Counted from the first letter of the stretch, positions 43,984 through 55,133 are shown. The stretch: 64,000 nt of DNA from Desulfovibrionaceae bacterium (GCA_028689675.1 JAQVCS010000008.1:1-64000), one strand, 5' to 3'. Notes: generated from the sequence alone by a model not told the origin. Translations and numbers: made by a program.

Positions 43984-45285
43984 TTATGCTTTTTTTGCTG
44001 CCTGTTCAGGTATAATGGGCTGACTGTCTTGTTCAGCTTTGCCTGTGGGCAGCCCCAGCCATGCACGCCAGCAGGGGCGTGGGCGGGGGGTAGGGCGCGG
44101 CAGGGCAAGCAGCAGCATAAACAGCGCCGCCAGCAGAGGCCACACAATAATAGACACAAAAGAAGCATGCTTGATGCCCGACTGCCCCGGAATAAGGCAC
44201 ATCCACAGCAGGGGCACAAGGGCGGGCAAAACCAGCACCCATAAACCCTCGGGAATGCGCAGGCCGCGCTTGATAAAGCGGTAGCCCAGCAGGGCAAACA
44301 GGGGCAGCCACAGCCAATACAGGCTATTCCACAAATTGTTAAAGAGGGCGTGCAGAATCATCCACAAGCCTGTGGCTGTATAGCCCTGCACAGTGTTCCC
44401 CAGCAGCCCCGTTTCTGGCGGCAGCACAAGGCTGGCAAAGCCCCATTTGGCCAGCCACAGCCACAGCAGCCCTACAGACCAGCAGGCGCAGCACACCAAG
44501 GCACTAGCAAGAATATCCTGCGCTTTGCGGCCATCAGCCCATGCGGCAAGGCAAAAGCACAGCAAAGGCAAGCCAAGGCTGAGGCTGCCCATATTTAAAA
44601 AAGAAACAAAGGCATCGGCAAGCCCAAGGCCGCAAAAAAGCAGGGCTGGGGTGGCCTTGCGGCTGAGAAAAGCGGCAATGCCCCCCACCAGCACCACCCA
44701 AAATTGCGGGGCATGTGTGCCCAGCAAAAAAACATGTAGCGTGCCCGCAAAAAGAAAGGAAGCCCCAAGGGCGGCAGCATAGGCTTCGCCCACGCGCAGG
44801 CGCGCTGTGCCATAGAGCAGCAGCAAAAGGAACAAACCTGCTAAAGCGGTAAATAAGCGCACTTCCATAAGGGGAAAGAGCGTATACAGCGGCTTAAGGG
44901 CAAGCTGATAGCCATGAATATAGCGGGCATAGGGGCTGCCCTGCCCCTGCAAGCCCTGCCCAAGCGCGGCATTGAGCCCTTGGCATTCGCCAAAATGCCG
45001 CATGGCGGCAAGGCTGTCCAGCGAGGGCTGCATTTGCGTGGCCACGCCCATGCCTATGCACTCTGTATACATATCAATTTCACGAAAGCCCAGATATTCT
45101 GGATAGTTTTCTAAATATCCATTCTGGCTGGCCTGTGCGATATGCTCGCGCAGGGGCTGCTGCGGCAGCAGGCTGAGGCCAAAAAGCAGCAACAGCACCA
45201 AAGGCAGGGCGGCAAAAAGCTCTATGCCCAAAGCGCGGACAGGCAGGCTGCGCACTGTGTGCAGCAAAGAAGCAAGCAAAGGCAT
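43984..45285 (-). CDS. Polytopic membrane protein of unknown function
   Basis: 433 residues with about ten hydrophobic helices and one larger loop after the first helix (residues 40-120) rich in aromatic and Glu residues (Y-P-E-Y-L-G-F-R-E-I-D-M-Y). This layout recalls GT-C type glycosyltransferases, but the D-x-D or E-x-D at the first loop is not clear, so I make no firm claim. GGGAGGT precedes the ATG. It starts 3 bases after the selB stop, on the same strand, and probably shares its transcript. The C-terminal tail is basic and alanine/proline rich. Confidence 0.75.
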   Translation of the reverse strand: MPLLASLLHTVRSLPVRALGIELFAALPLVLLLLFGLSLLPQQPLREHIAQASQNGYLENYPEYLGFREIDMYTECIGMGVATQMQPSLDSLAAMRHFGECQGLNAALGQGLQGQGSPYARYIHGYQLALKPLYTLFPLMEVRLFTALAGLFLLLLLYGTARLRVGEAYAAALGASFLFAGTLHVFLLGTHAPQFWVVLVGGIAAFLSRKATPALLFCGLGLADAFVSFLNMGSLSLGLPLLCFCLAAWADGRKAQDILASALVCCACWSVGLLWLWLAKWGFASLVLPPETGLLGNTVQGYTATGLWMILHALFNNLWNSLYWLWLPLFALLGYRFIKRGLRIPEGLWVLVLPALVPLLWMCLIPGQSGIKHASFVSIIVWPLLAALFMLLLALPRPTPRPRPCWRAWLGLPTGKAEQDSQPIIPEQAAKKA

Positions 45286-45288
45286 GGC

Positions 45289-47235
45289 CTACCTCCCCCT
45301 GTATTGGCGCGTGTCGCCTACGCGAACCGTAATTTTTTCTTTATCCATATATTCCATAAGCGCCACCAGATATTTGCGTGATAAGCCATGCAGCATTTCT
45401 TTAAGCCCAGCAAGGTCAAGGTCATCATGTTGCGTAAACCACAGGCGCACTTTTTCCAGCACAGCGTCCATTACTGGCGCGGCATAGTAGAGGCCATCTT
45501 TTACTTTTACAAGTTCTTTGTTGTCACACAGCAGCTTGAGCACAGGGGCGGCGTCTTTACTTGAGCATTGCAGGTTTTCTAGCACGTCTTTGAGGTTGGG
45601 CGGGCTTAGCTCTGCCTGAGCATGGGCTTTGTACAGGGCAGCTTTCAGGTCTTGCTGGCTGCCCGCTAGGGTGATTTTGTGGCTGGCAAGGCGCAGGCTG
45701 TCGCCTTCTGGCACCAGTTCCCCTGCCTTGATAGCACGCTCTATAACCATGTGCGCCAATTTGGGCGGGCAGGCCTTTGCCCAGCCTGCCAGAAGGGCGG
45801 GGCGCGCCATACCCTGTTTTAAGGGCTCTTTGCGGTGAAATTCTGCGGCCTGCTTCAGGCAGGCTTCTGTCAGGCGGGCAAAGGCTGAGCCTGCTATCCA
45901 CTGGCGGGCTTCTTTATCAAAGCACAAGGCCTTGCCCTTGGCAGAAAGGTCTTGCAAAGCCTTTTCCAGTGGGCGGGCAGCCTGATTGCTTGCTATGGTA
46001 AGCAGGGCAAAGCTTGCCCCCTGTTCCCCGCGTAAGGTAAGCAAGGCAAGCACCAGCGGGGCAGCCCCCTGTGCTAACAGGGCTTCTTCTGTACTCAGTG
46101 CGGGCAGGCTTTGCGCCAAAGCAAGCTTGCTGGCATAGAGGGGGTCTTTTTTCAGCAGGGGCAGGGCAAGGGGGTAGGCTATGCTGCCGCCTGCCACAGT
46201 GCGCAGCGGGGAATAGGCGCGAATGACGCAATGGTCGCCACTTACGCCAGCCAAAGGCTCGGCAAGGCGTAATTCCACGAGGGCAGATTCGCCGGGTTTC
46301 AGGCTTTCTCTGTCCAGCAAATGCACGCGCGCGGCACATTCGCGCGAACCGTGGTGAAAGTGAATTTCTGTGCGGTGGCGCAGGGCGCGCGGGGCAGAGG
46401 CTAGGCAGGTAAGCTGCACCAGCCAGCGTGTGGAGGGGAACAGGGTGTCGGGGTGCGCCAGCACAAAGCCGCGTTCAATGTCGTCTACATCCAAGCCCTG
46501 CACATTCACGGCACAGCGTTGCCCGCGGCCTATGCGCTCGGCACTGCTGCCATGGCTTTGTAGGCTGCGCACTTTAGAGGGGCGGTTGGCGGGCATAAAA
46601 ACTACATCATCTCCCACGCTGACACTGCCGCTGATAACCGTGCCCGTAATCACTGTACCATGCCCTTTCAGCGAAAAAACGCGGTCTACAGGCAGGCGCA
46701 GCACATGGCAATCGGGGCGGGTGCGCACTTTTTGGGCACATTCAGCTATGTGCGCGCGCAGTGCTTCCATGCCCATGCCCGTGGTGGCCGAAACAGGAAT
46801 AATGGGGGCACTGTCCAAAAATGTGCCCTGCAAAAAGGTGGCTACCTCCTCTTTGACCATGTCAAGCCATTCTGGCTCAACCATATCGGCCTTGGTTAAG
46901 GCAACAAAACCCTGCGATATACCCAACAGCGAGCAAATTTCCACATGCTCGCGTGTTTGTGGCATAATGCCTTCATCGGCAGCAATGACAAGCATAACAA
47001 AATCAATACCCGCTGCCCCTGCCACCATATTTTTTACAAAGCGCTCGTGCCCGGGCACGTCCACAATGCCCAGCCTTTCACCATTAGGCAAATCACAAAA
47101 GGCAAAACCAAGCTCAATGGTAATGCCACGTTTTTTTTCTTCATCAAGGCGGTCGCAATCAATACCAGTCAAGGCGCGCACAAGTGTTGTTTTGCCGTGA
47201 TCAATATGGCCAGCTGTGCCTAAGATAATGGGCAT
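45289..47235 (-). CDS. selB: Selenocysteine-specific elongation factor SelB
   Basis: 648 residues. The EF-Tu-like GTPase opens with G9-H-I-D-H-G-K-T-T17, then D-V-P-G-H-E-R-F and the T-K-A-D guanine motif. Unlike EF-Tu, there is a long C-terminal extension (about residues 370-648) of winged-helix repeats that bind the SECIS hairpin in mRNA, as expected of SelB. I take the ATG at 47235; a longer frame has no ribosome site. The organism therefore decodes UGA as selenocysteine in some genes, although selA, selC and selD are not in the window. Confidence 0.93.
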   Translation of the reverse strand: MPIILGTAGHIDHGKTTLVRALTGIDCDRLDEEKKRGITIELGFAFCDLPNGERLGIVDVPGHERFVKNMVAGAAGIDFVMLVIAADEGIMPQTREHVEICSLLGISQGFVALTKADMVEPEWLDMVKEEVATFLQGTFLDSAPIIPVSATTGMGMEALRAHIAECAQKVRTRPDCHVLRLPVDRVFSLKGHGTVITGTVISGSVSVGDDVVFMPANRPSKVRSLQSHGSSAERIGRGQRCAVNVQGLDVDDIERGFVLAHPDTLFPSTRWLVQLTCLASAPRALRHRTEIHFHHGSRECAARVHLLDRESLKPGESALVELRLAEPLAGVSGDHCVIRAYSPLRTVAGGSIAYPLALPLLKKDPLYASKLALAQSLPALSTEEALLAQGAAPLVLALLTLRGEQGASFALLTIASNQAARPLEKALQDLSAKGKALCFDKEARQWIAGSAFARLTEACLKQAAEFHRKEPLKQGMARPALLAGWAKACPPKLAHMVIERAIKAGELVPEGDSLRLASHKITLAGSQQDLKAALYKAHAQAELSPPNLKDVLENLQCSSKDAAPVLKLLCDNKELVKVKDGLYYAAPVMDAVLEKVRLWFTQHDDLDLAGLKEMLHGLSRKYLVALMEYMDKEKITVRVGDTRQYRGR

Positions 47236-47497
47236 GGCGTGTTCCTGCTGCGTAGTATGGAACGGCATAAAGCCGCTCTGTGAATATAAAGGGATGTTCT
47301 TGCCAATATGCGCGCAGTATAGGCGAGACGGGCACAAGTCTCAAGAAGAGAAAAGCTGTGCAGTGGCTTTGGCCGCCTTTGTACCAACAAGATAGGAGAA
47401 AACAGCAGGCAAAGCGCAAGCCGCTGTCTGATGTTGCAAAAGCTGCCTTGAGGCTGTGCCCCAGCCAGCGCGCTGTCTATGCTGGAAAGCTCTTGGG

Positions 47498-50023
47498 CTA
47501 TGTTTTTTCTGCCTCGTGTAGCAAGGTCTGCCATTGCGCTGTGCCCGCGTGGCTGTTCAGCCAGCCTTGGGGCAGGTGTATGCGGCGCGGCTGGCGCAGG
47601 GCAGTGCCAAGCTCATGTACTGTGCTGGCATAGGGCAGCTGGGGCAAGGCTGCCAGCGGGCATAAATTGAAACCCGTGGGGGGCAGATGCACCAGCAGGG
47701 GCAGGGCAGCAAGGGCGGCATCCACTACGGCCGAGGTGGAATTGCTGCACCACACAAGGGCAGAACCCCGTGCGGCGCGGGCGGCCTTTTGCGCTTGGGC
47801 AAAAAGCTGCGGCAGGGGGCTGGTGGTAAATTCAAGCCTGCTGTGCAGGGCGGGGGGGCAGGCAGCCAGCAGCAGGGGGCGGGCATCCAGCCAAGGGTGG
47901 CTTTTGCAGATAATGCGGCAATGCTGCACAAGCCCCAAGCGCATGGCCTGCCCAAGCACAAGGCAGTGGGCTTGGCTTTCTTGCATAAAAAAGCTGGTGA
48001 GCAGCAGCAGAACGCGGGCAGGGGGCAAAGCCTGCTGTGCAGGCATGGCGGCAGGCTGGCAGGGCGCGCCTTGTTTTGCAAAAAGCTGCCCCCATGCTGG
48101 GGCTTGGGGCTGTATCCTTTCTTGTGCTTGGGCGTGTATTGCTATTGGCTCGTATATTAGGGGCTGTGCCTGTACTTGACTTTGTGCTTCCGCGCAGGGC
48201 GGTGTTCGTTTTTGGCTCTGGGCAGGGCTGGCCTGCTGTTGAAAGCGCAGGGCTTCGGCACTGGCCAGCAAGGATGCTGGCAGGCCAGCGTGCAGCAATT
48301 GCTGTACAGCATGTGCGCCATTGGTGACAAGGCTGTCTGGGGCAAGGTCGCGCGTGGCGGGGTGGGTGAAAAAACGTGGGTCATCAAAATAGCGCCAGTC
48401 TGTAGGGCGCAGAGTGGAATGCTGCGCTCCCAGAATGCGCCTGCCCGCCGCGCGGGGGGTGCTACCTTCATGGTTGGTAAAGCCTGCCTGCCCATCCTCA
48501 TTGTGTGTGTGGGCGCTTGGGGCTTGGGCTGCGCAGGGCTTTTGGGGATTTATTGTGCGCAGGGCATGAATGAGCATGCGCTCCCAAGGGCAATTTTCCA
48601 GCGGGAACAGTGCCACGGCAGGCTGCCCCAACCATGTGATATAGCGCGCGCAGGCCTCTGCTTGCAGGCAGCGCTCCAGCCCGCGCCAGCCCATGAAGGA
48701 CTGTGCATAGTCAGCCCTTGCCAAAGCCCAAAAATTGAGGCGGGAATGGGGCAAAACACAGCGCTTTGCACAATGCTTTTTCAATTGTGCCGCCCTGAAG
48801 GCAAGGCCGATAAAGCGGCGGCAGGCGGCCAGCACAGCACTTGGGGGTAAAAATTCTTCCAAGTAATGAAAACCAGAGCCTGCCTGTGCTTGCATATTCC
48901 ATTGCCGGCAGCGCTGCACGGCTTGTGCCAAGCTTTCGTGCGGGGCAGTGGCGCGAATAAAAAGGTGCTGCTGCGGGCGGCCTTGCTGGTCAAGGACGTC
49001 ATGCAATGCCCCCCAGTAAGGGGAACGAAAATGCCCTTGCGCCGCGGCTGCGGCAGAATATGCAGGAAAGTAGCTCACCAAGAGCAGGGGGCTGCTGTCT
49101 GCTGCTGTCTGTTTTTGTGCTGGCGGGGGCATAAGGGGGAAATGCCGCCGCACCTGTACCAGCCAATGGCAAAAGCGCAGCAAGGCCTGCACAGGGGCGG
49201 GCAAGCAGGCATAAATTTGCAGCAGGCCTGCCCGCAGGCGGCCACAATTCCATAAACCCTCTCGACCACGGGCAGGGGCAGGCATTGGAGCAAAGGTGGG
49301 GGCATTGGCAAGGGCAGCCTCAGAGGTAGAGACGGGGGCAGGGGCAGGCACTTTGCCCGAAGGAGAGCCAGCATTGATAGCGGTGGTAGATATATTGGCT
49401 TTGACAGCATCGGGGGCAAAAGCGCAAGCCTTGGCAGAAGCAGAGGCAAAAGCAGTGTCAGCATTCGCCGCAGGGGCTTTGCCAGCAGCAAAAGCTCCTT
49501 CAGCACAGGCTTGCTCTGATGGCTGCGGCTTTTCTTGACTGCATGGCAGCAGGGTGCAGCGCCGCCCTGTATCGTGGCAAAAGTGCAGCACAAGCCTTTG
49601 TATAGGTGCAGGCAGCGTGCCCAGCAGCACATGTTGCACAGCCTGCGCTTCCATGTACTGTTCCAGCATGCGCAGGCAGCAGAGCGTATGCAGAAAGTTT
49701 GTCATGGCGGGGTGGCGTTCATAGAGAAGCGAAGTCCACCATGCCGAAAGAGGTTCAGGCTTGCCCTTGTGCCCCTTGCCTATAAGCCATTCTGCCACTG
49801 TTTTGCTTTGCCCGTGCAGGCAAATGGGGCTGATGCCATAGGCAAAAGCCCACGCGGCCACCTCAGCCCGCAGGCTGTCATTATGGCAGTCAACCAAGGC
49901 TGGCAAAGAAAGCCAGCCCTGCGGCACAGTACGGCAGCCCCATGCACAGCACAGCGCCCCTTGGGGCAGGGCAGGGGGCAGGGGCACAGGCAGCAGGCTG
50001 AGAAAGAGCGCGGGGGGCTGCAC
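47498..50023 (-). CDS. Large surface-carbohydrate biosynthesis-type protein
   Basis: About 841 residues. The middle (S-P-L-L-L-V-S-Y-F-P-A-Y, then S-P-Y-W-G-A-L-H-D-V-L near residues 320-350) recalls the TIGR04326 family of surface carbohydrate biosynthesis proteins, and a late segment (L-V-W-C-S-N-S-T-S-A-V-V-D-A) recalls a glycosyltransferase-like donor pocket. Two low-complexity insertions are very Ala/Pro/Gln rich (about residues 165-255 and 565-640). No ATG is usable: the nearest start is GTG at 50023, 2 bases after the mtnA stop, with a TTG 24 bases upstream as the alternative. Confidence 0.65.
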   Translation of the reverse strand: MQPPALFLSLLPVPLPPALPQGALCCAWGCRTVPQGWLSLPALVDCHNDSLRAEVAAWAFAYGISPICLHGQSKTVAEWLIGKGHKGKPEPLSAWWTSLLYERHPAMTNFLHTLCCLRMLEQYMEAQAVQHVLLGTLPAPIQRLVLHFCHDTGRRCTLLPCSQEKPQPSEQACAEGAFAAGKAPAANADTAFASASAKACAFAPDAVKANISTTAINAGSPSGKVPAPAPVSTSEAALANAPTFAPMPAPARGREGLWNCGRLRAGLLQIYACLPAPVQALLRFCHWLVQVRRHFPLMPPPAQKQTAADSSPLLLVSYFPAYSAAAAAQGHFRSPYWGALHDVLDQQGRPQQHLFIRATAPHESLAQAVQRCRQWNMQAQAGSGFHYLEEFLPPSAVLAACRRFIGLAFRAAQLKKHCAKRCVLPHSRLNFWALARADYAQSFMGWRGLERCLQAEACARYITWLGQPAVALFPLENCPWERMLIHALRTINPQKPCAAQAPSAHTHNEDGQAGFTNHEGSTPRAAGRRILGAQHSTLRPTDWRYFDDPRFFTHPATRDLAPDSLVTNGAHAVQQLLHAGLPASLLASAEALRFQQQASPAQSQKRTPPCAEAQSQVQAQPLIYEPIAIHAQAQERIQPQAPAWGQLFAKQGAPCQPAAMPAQQALPPARVLLLLTSFFMQESQAHCLVLGQAMRLGLVQHCRIICKSHPWLDARPLLLAACPPALHSRLEFTTSPLPQLFAQAQKAARAARGSALVWCSNSTSAVVDAALAALPLLVHLPPTGFNLCPLAALPQLPYASTVHELGTALRQPRRIHLPQGWLNSHAGTAQWQTLLHEAEKT

Positions 50024-50024
50024 T

Positions 50025-51074
50025 TTATTTTTTGGCCTGTCGTTCAAAGGCTGCGGCTATGCTTTCGGTATAGGGCGGGCGCAGCACGCCTTCTTCGGTG
50101 ATAATGCCGGCAATGAGGCGGGCGGGGGTAACGTCAAAGGCAAAGTTAAAGACGGGCACATTGTCTGGGGTAATTTGTGTGCCGCCTATGTGGCTTACCT
50201 CTTGGGCTGGGCGTTCTTCAATGGGAATGCCTGCCCCGCTCATAATGGTGAGGTCTATGGTGGAAAGGGGTGCGGCAATATAAAAAGGAATGTGGTGCTC
50301 GTGCGCCAGCAGGGCAACGCCATAGGTGCCTATTTTATTGGCGCTGTCACCATTGGCGGCAATGCGGTCTGCCCCCACCACCACGCATTGCACCATGCCG
50401 CGCTGCATAAGCAGGGCGCAGGCATTGTCGCAGGCAACGCTTACGGGTATGCCGTCTTGTGCTAATTCATAGGCTGTCAGGCGTGCCCCCTGCAAGAAGG
50501 GGCGGGTTTCATTGGCAATAACCTTAATTTTTTTACCCGCTTCCCACGCTGCACGAATAACGCCCAAGGCCGTGCCATAGCCAGCTGTCGCCAGCGCACC
50601 AGCATTACAATGCGTCATCACGGTGTCGCCGTCCTGAATGCAGGCTGCGCCATACTGCCCCATGGTTTGGCAGGCCTTAATATCATCGGCCTGCATGGCG
50701 GCAGCTTCATATTCCCACAGGGGCAGCAGCTCGGCGGGGGGAATGTCGCCACGCCCTGCCCACAGGCCGCGCAAATGTTCCACAGCCCAGCGCAAATTTA
50801 CCGCTGTAGGGCGGGCATGGGCAAGGCGATCAAGCTTTTCATGCAGCAATACTGCCCACTGCGGCTGCTGCATAACCTCGTGCAGGGCAATAATACAGCC
50901 CCACGCGGCGGTTACGCCAATGGCAGGTGCACCGCGCACCACCATAACTTGCAGTGCTGTAATAATTTCTTCTGAAGTGCGGCAAACAAAAAATTCTTCC
51001 CTTGTGGGGAGCAGGCGCTGGTCAAGCAGGTGCAGGCTGTGATCTTTTGTTGTAAAATATATATGATTGTGCAT
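50025..51074 (-). CDS. mtnA: Methylthioribose-1-phosphate isomerase
   Basis: 349 residues. Converts 5-methylthioribose-1-phosphate to the ribulose form in methionine salvage. Diagnostic: [12 protein letters not shown] near residue 47, [10 protein letters not shown] near 154 with the catalytic Cys, and [10 protein letters not shown] near 234 with the catalytic Asp. AAGGAGC precedes the ATG. No other methionine salvage gene is visible nearby. It is the first gene of a pair with the surface-carbohydrate protein. Confidence 0.94.
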   Translation of the reverse strand: MHNHIYFTTKDHSLHLLDQRLLPTREEFFVCRTSEEIITALQVMVVRGAPAIGVTAAWGCIIALHEVMQQPQWAVLLHEKLDRLAHARPTAVNLRWAVEHLRGLWAGRGDIPPAELLPLWEYEAAAMQADDIKACQTMGQYGAACIQDGDTVMTHCNAGALATAGYGTALGVIRAAWEAGKKIKVIANETRPFLQGARLTAYELAQDGIPVSVACDNACALLMQRGMVQCVVVGADRIAANGDSANKIGTYGVALLAHEHHIPFYIAAPLSTIDLTIMSGAGIPIEERPAQEVSHIGGTQITPDNVPVFNFAFDVTPARLIAGIITEEGVLRPPYTESIAAAFERQAKK

Positions 51075-51309
51075 AAAAAGCTCCTTATAGCGTTGAGGCT
51101 TGCCGCCAGCCTACAATACAGTGCTGTGCTATGCAAGAAAGCAAGATGTTCTCCATGTTTTTTACATTTAGCGCTCTTGGGAGACTTTACAGGATTGTTA
51201 TTTTGCGATTATTATTCGTGCTCCCCGAGGTGCGCCGCCTGTGCTGTGCCGCTAAGCCTGCGGGACTTATGTTTTCGCCACTTTTGCCATTTATAGAAGG
51301 ACGTCCGCC

Positions 51310-52518
51310 ATGAGCGCTTTTCCCCGCATTGACCGCCTGCCCCCGTATGTGTTCGCGGTTGTGGGCGATCTCAAGATGAAGCTTCGCCGTCAGAACATCG
51401 ACATTGTTGACTTCAGCATGGGCAACCCCGATTCTGCCACGCCCAAGCATATTGTGGATAAATTGGTAGAGGCAGCACAAAAGCCCGTCAACCATCGTTA
51501 TTCCCTCTCGCGCGGTATTCCCAATTTGCGTAAGGCTGTGTGCGACCGCTATGCCCGCAATTACGGTGTTTATCTTGACCCAGAAACGGAATGTATTGCC
51601 ACCATGGGCTCAAAAGAAGGCTTGGCGCATCTTTCGCTGGCCATACTTTCGCCTGGCGACGTAGTGCTTGCCCCCGACCCCACCTACCCTATTCATAAAT
51701 ATGCCGCTGTGCTGGCTGGGGCGGATGTGCGCTCTGTGCCTATTGGCCCTGGGCGAGATTTTTTTGAAGACCTCACAGCGGCTGTGCGCCATGCTTGGCC
51801 CAAGCCCAAGGTGCTGTTTATCTGCTACCCGCACAACCCCACAACCGAAGTGACCACCTTGGAATTTTTCCAAAAAGTGGTTGATTTTGCTAAAGAAAAT
51901 AATATCTGGGTTATTCACGACCTTGCCTATGCCGATTTGGTTTTTGACGGCTACAAAGCCCCCAGCTTTTTAGAAGCCAAGGGCGCTAAAGACGTGGGTG
52001 TGGAATTTACTTCTTTGTCCAAGACCTATTCTATGCCCGGCTGGCGCATGGGCTTTTGCGCTGGCAACCGCGAGCTGGTGCGCGCCCTTACGCGCATTAA
52101 GAGCTACTTAGATTACGGCATTTTCCAGCCTATTCAAATTGCCTCTACCGTGGCATTGAACGGCCCGCAAGAATGCGTGAATGAGGTGGTGGAGCTGTAC
52201 CGCCAGCGCCGTGACTGCTTAATTGACGGGCTGGGGCGCATTGGCTGGGACATTACCCCGCCCAAGGCCACCATGTTTGTGTGGGCACAAATTCCTGAAG
52301 AATTCCGCAAAATGGGTTCGGTGGAATTTTCTAAATTACTGCTGAATGAAGCCCATGTGGCGGTTTCGCCAGGCCTAGGCTTTGGCTCGTATGGCGACGA
52401 CTATGTGCGTATTGCTCTGATTGAAAACGAACACCGCACAAAGCAGGCCATACGCGGCATACGCAGGGTGCTTTCGGGAACAACGGAGGCTCCTGATGAT
52501 GAAGCCCCAAGCGAATAG
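51310..52518 (+). CDS. Class I/II aminotransferase, AlaC-like
   Basis: 402-residue PLP enzyme. The Schiff-base lysine is in [15 protein letters not shown], and the substrate-binding N-P-T-T and arginine motifs are present (Y-P-H-N-P-T-T-E). The overall form is that of alanine transaminase AlaC or LL-diaminopimelate/aspartate aminotransferases in Desulfovibrio. It overlaps the start of hom by 23 bases, so it is translationally coupled and may deliver an amino-acid precursor for that pathway. A GAAGGAC site lies 10 bases before the ATG. Confidence 0.85.
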   Translation: MSAFPRIDRLPPYVFAVVGDLKMKLRRQNIDIVDFSMGNPDSATPKHIVDKLVEAAQKPVNHRYSLSRGIPNLRKAVCDRYARNYGVYLDPETECIATMGSKEGLAHLSLAILSPGDVVLAPDPTYPIHKYAAVLAGADVRSVPIGPGRDFFEDLTAAVRHAWPKPKVLFICYPHNPTTEVTTLEFFQKVVDFAKENNIWVIHDLAYADLVFDGYKAPSFLEAKGAKDVGVEFTSLSKTYSMPGWRMGFCAGNRELVRALTRIKSYLDYGIFQPIQIASTVALNGPQECVNEVVELYRQRRDCLIDGLGRIGWDITPPKATMFVWAQIPEEFRKMGSVEFSKLLLNEAHVAVSPGLGFGSYGDDYVRIALIENEHRTKQAIRGIRRVLSGTTEAPDDEAPSE

Positions 52519-53797
52519 ACCCTTGCGCCTTGCCCTTGCTGGCTTTGGCACAGTGGGCGGCGGCCTTGTGCGTGTGCTTCAAGAAAATGGCGAGCTTATT
52601 CGCCAGCGCACTGGGCGCGATATTGAAGTGGCAAAAATTCTGGTGCGCGATGTGCACAAAGCGCGCGCTGTGGCTTTGCCTGCGGGGGCAGTGCTGACAA
52701 GCAACCCTGCTGACCTGACCGATGACCCCACTATTGATGTGCTGGTGGAGCTGATGGGGGGCATTGATGCCCCGCATGCCATCATTAGCCGAGCCTTAGA
52801 CCAAGGCAAGCATGTGGTGACGGCCAATAAGGCGCTGCTGGCAGAAAATGGCATAAGCCTGTTTCAAAAAGCAGCAGAAAAAGGGCTTATTTTACAATAC
52901 GAGGCTTCAGTAGCAGGCTGCATACCCATTATTGCCACCTTGAAAGAAAGCCTTGCTGGTAACAAGATAGAATCGTTGCTGGGCATTTTAAACGGCACCA
53001 GCAATTATATTCTTTCTGAAATGAGCTCCAATGGGCTGGATTTTGACACTGCCCTCAGGCAGGCGCAAGAGCTGGGCTTTGCCGAGGCAGACCCCACGCT
53101 GGATATTGATGGCCATGATGCAGCCCACAAGCTAGTGCTGCTTATCCGCCTTGCCTACGGGGTGGAATATCCCTATACCGCTATGCCCATTCACGGCATT
53201 CGCGGCATGAATAAGATGGATATTGAGTTTGCCCGCGAGTTTGGCTATCGCATAAAATTAATTGCGCAGGTCAACGAGCAGGCAGGCAGGCTTGAGGCAG
53301 GGGTCTTCCCCACCTTGGTGCACCATACCTTTTTGATGGCGCGTGTGGGTGGCTCATACAATGCTGTGCGCGTCAAGGGCAATGCCGTGGGTTCGCTCTT
53401 TATGCATGGGCGCGGCGCGGGGGATTTGCCCACCGCCTCAGCTGTGCTGGGAGATTTGCTGGCCGTGGCAAGACAGGTGCAGCCCAATAATACAGGCTTT
53501 GTGTCGCAGAGCTTTGAGCGGGCAGCTATTTTGCCGCCAGAAGAAGCGCGTTCCTGCTATTATGTGCGCGTTATGGTGCACGATAACCCCGGGGTGCTGC
53601 GCGATATTGCCTCTGCTATGGCAGAGGAAGGCATCAGCCTTGCGCAAATTATTCAAAAGCCCGAAACGGGCGGCGCTGTGCCCCTTGTTTTTATGACGCA
53701 TGAGTGCCCGGCCAAGGCTATGAAAAATGCCCTTGCCCGTGCAGTGAAGGCTGGCTTGCTGCGTATGCCAGCCGTGGCCTACAGGGTGCTTGCCTAA
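52496..53797 (+). CDS. hom: Homoserine dehydrogenase
   Basis: 433 residues. NAD(P)-binding G-F-G-T-V-G-G-G-L near residues 16-24; catalytic domain with [10 protein letters not shown] and the [11 protein letters not shown]-x-D-A-A-H-K segment, both diagnostic; a C-terminal ACT domain from about residue 350 ([11 protein letters not shown]) provides feedback inhibition, probably by threonine. The ATG at 52496 or the one three bases later is used; GGAGG lies upstream inside the aminotransferase. Together with thrC it accounts for most of the homoserine-to-threonine route. Confidence 0.95.
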   Translation: MMKPQANRPLRLALAGFGTVGGGLVRVLQENGELIRQRTGRDIEVAKILVRDVHKARAVALPAGAVLTSNPADLTDDPTIDVLVELMGGIDAPHAIISRALDQGKHVVTANKALLAENGISLFQKAAEKGLILQYEASVAGCIPIIATLKESLAGNKIESLLGILNGTSNYILSEMSSNGLDFDTALRQAQELGFAEADPTLDIDGHDAAHKLVLLIRLAYGVEYPYTAMPIHGIRGMNKMDIEFAREFGYRIKLIAQVNEQAGRLEAGVFPTLVHHTFLMARVGGSYNAVRVKGNAVGSLFMHGRGAGDLPTASAVLGDLLAVARQVQPNNTGFVSQSFERAAILPPEEARSCYYVRVMVHDNPGVLRDIASAMAEEGISLAQIIQKPETGGAVPLVFMTHECPAKAMKNALARAVKAGLLRMPAVAYRVLA

Positions 53798-53822
53798 ACA
53801 AGCTCCGCTTTTTGCCTATAAC

Positions 53823-53867
53823 AAGCACCGCACAGGCTTTTGCCCTCTGCGGTGCTTCCATTTTTTT
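53823..53867 (+). terminator. Terminator of the aminotransferase-hom operon
   Basis: AAGCACCGCA / TGCGGTGCTT perfect 10-bp stem with a 15-base loop, then seven T. It ends only 24 bases before the dinB start. Confidence 0.92.
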
Positions 53868-53890
53868 GCATCCCCCTGTATAGTGCGCGT

Positions 53891-55075
53891 ATGCCCCCCT
53901 GCATTGTGCATATAGATATGGATGCTTTCTATGCCTCGGTAGAGCAGCTTGACAACCCCAGCCTGCGCGGTGTGCCTGTTATTATTGGCCATGGGGCGCG
54001 GGGGGTTGTTTCCACCTGCTCGTATGAGGCGCGGCGCTTTGGTGTGCATTCTGCCATGCCCGTGGCGCAGGCGCACGCCCTGTGCCCGCAGGGGGTCTTT
54101 TTGGCAGGCAGGCGCGAGCGCTATGTGGAACTTTCTGCCGTGGTTATGAATACCCTGCGCGAATTTTCCCCCACGGTAGAGCCAGCTTCTATTGACGAGG
54201 CCTATCTTGATGCCAGCGGGCTTGAAAGGCTTTTTGGCCCAATAGCAGCCATGGCGCAGGCCATAAAAGACGCTGTGCGCCGCAATACAGGCGGCCTGAC
54301 CTGCTCTGTGGGGGCAGCGCCTATCAAATTTTTGGCAAAAATAGCTTCGGATATGCGCAAGCCAGACGGTTTGTATATTGTGCAGCCGCATGAGGTGTCA
54401 GCCTTGCTACACAGCTTGCCTGTGGGGCGGCTGCCCGGGGTGGGCAAACATATGCAGGCAGATTTAGCCTTGCTGCGTGTGCAATGCGTGGCCGATGTGC
54501 TGGCGCGCCCGTCTTTATTTTGGGAACAGCGCTACGGCAAGGCAGGCCTGCTTTTGTATGAGAGGGCACAGGGCATAGACCCGCGCCCCGTGCTGCCCTC
54601 TGTTGCCCCAAAGTCTGAAAGTGCTGAATGCACCTTTGCCGAAGACACTAAGGACAGAGCCGTGCTGCGGCATTGGCTGTATGTGCATGCCGAGCGTGTG
54701 GGGGCTTCGCTGCGCAGGCATGGGCTGCGGGGGCGCGTTATTACGCTGAAAATAAAATTTGATAATTTTCAGCAAATCAGCCGTTCCCGCACGCTGCCCC
54801 AGCCCACTGCGGCCACGCAAAGTATTTTTGATATAGCCTGTGCCCTGCTGGCTGAGCTGCCCCTTGAGCGCAAGGTGCGCCTTATTGGTGTGGGGCTGAG
54901 CGGTTTTGAAGACCGCCCCGTGCAGCTTTCCTTATTGGGCTGCCCCAGCCCTAAGGGGCTTGTGCCGCCCGAGGTGGAAGAAAAACGCCAGCGCTTGGAT
55001 GCCACGCTGGATACGCTGCGTGCCCGTTTTGGCGCATCTGCTGTGGTGCGCGGGCGGCTGTTTGAAAAACCTTGA
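53891..55075 (+). CDS. dinB: DNA polymerase IV (DinB, Y-family)
   Basis: 394-residue translesion polymerase. D9-M-D11-A-F-Y-A-S-V-E gives the first metal-binding acidic residues, and S-I-D102-E103-A-Y-L-D gives the others. The fingers, thumb and little-finger regions follow in the usual order; the tail contains a beta-clamp-binding-like hydrophobic segment (Q-L-S-L-L-G-C near 350). The start at 53891 has no ribosome site, and a -10-like TATAGT lies about 10 bases upstream, so the mRNA may be nearly leaderless. An earlier start would lie in the terminator of hom. Confidence 0.93.
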   Translation: MPPCIVHIDMDAFYASVEQLDNPSLRGVPVIIGHGARGVVSTCSYEARRFGVHSAMPVAQAHALCPQGVFLAGRRERYVELSAVVMNTLREFSPTVEPASIDEAYLDASGLERLFGPIAAMAQAIKDAVRRNTGGLTCSVGAAPIKFLAKIASDMRKPDGLYIVQPHEVSALLHSLPVGRLPGVGKHMQADLALLRVQCVADVLARPSLFWEQRYGKAGLLLYERAQGIDPRPVLPSVAPKSESAECTFAEDTKDRAVLRHWLYVHAERVGASLRRHGLRGRVITLKIKFDNFQQISRSRTLPQPTAATQSIFDIACALLAELPLERKVRLIGVGLSGFEDRPVQLSLLGCPSPKGLVPPEVEEKRQRLDATLDTLRARFGASAVVRGRLFEKP

Positions 55076-55133
55076 CTTTTCACTATCTCCTTGGGAAACT
55101 TAGGGACTACATAAAATTATCAGGAGCCTTCTG

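Noticed and set aside
47687-48179. Plus-strand frames opposite the surface-carbohydrate gene
   Set aside because: Shadow frames of a GC-rich, Ala-rich gene.
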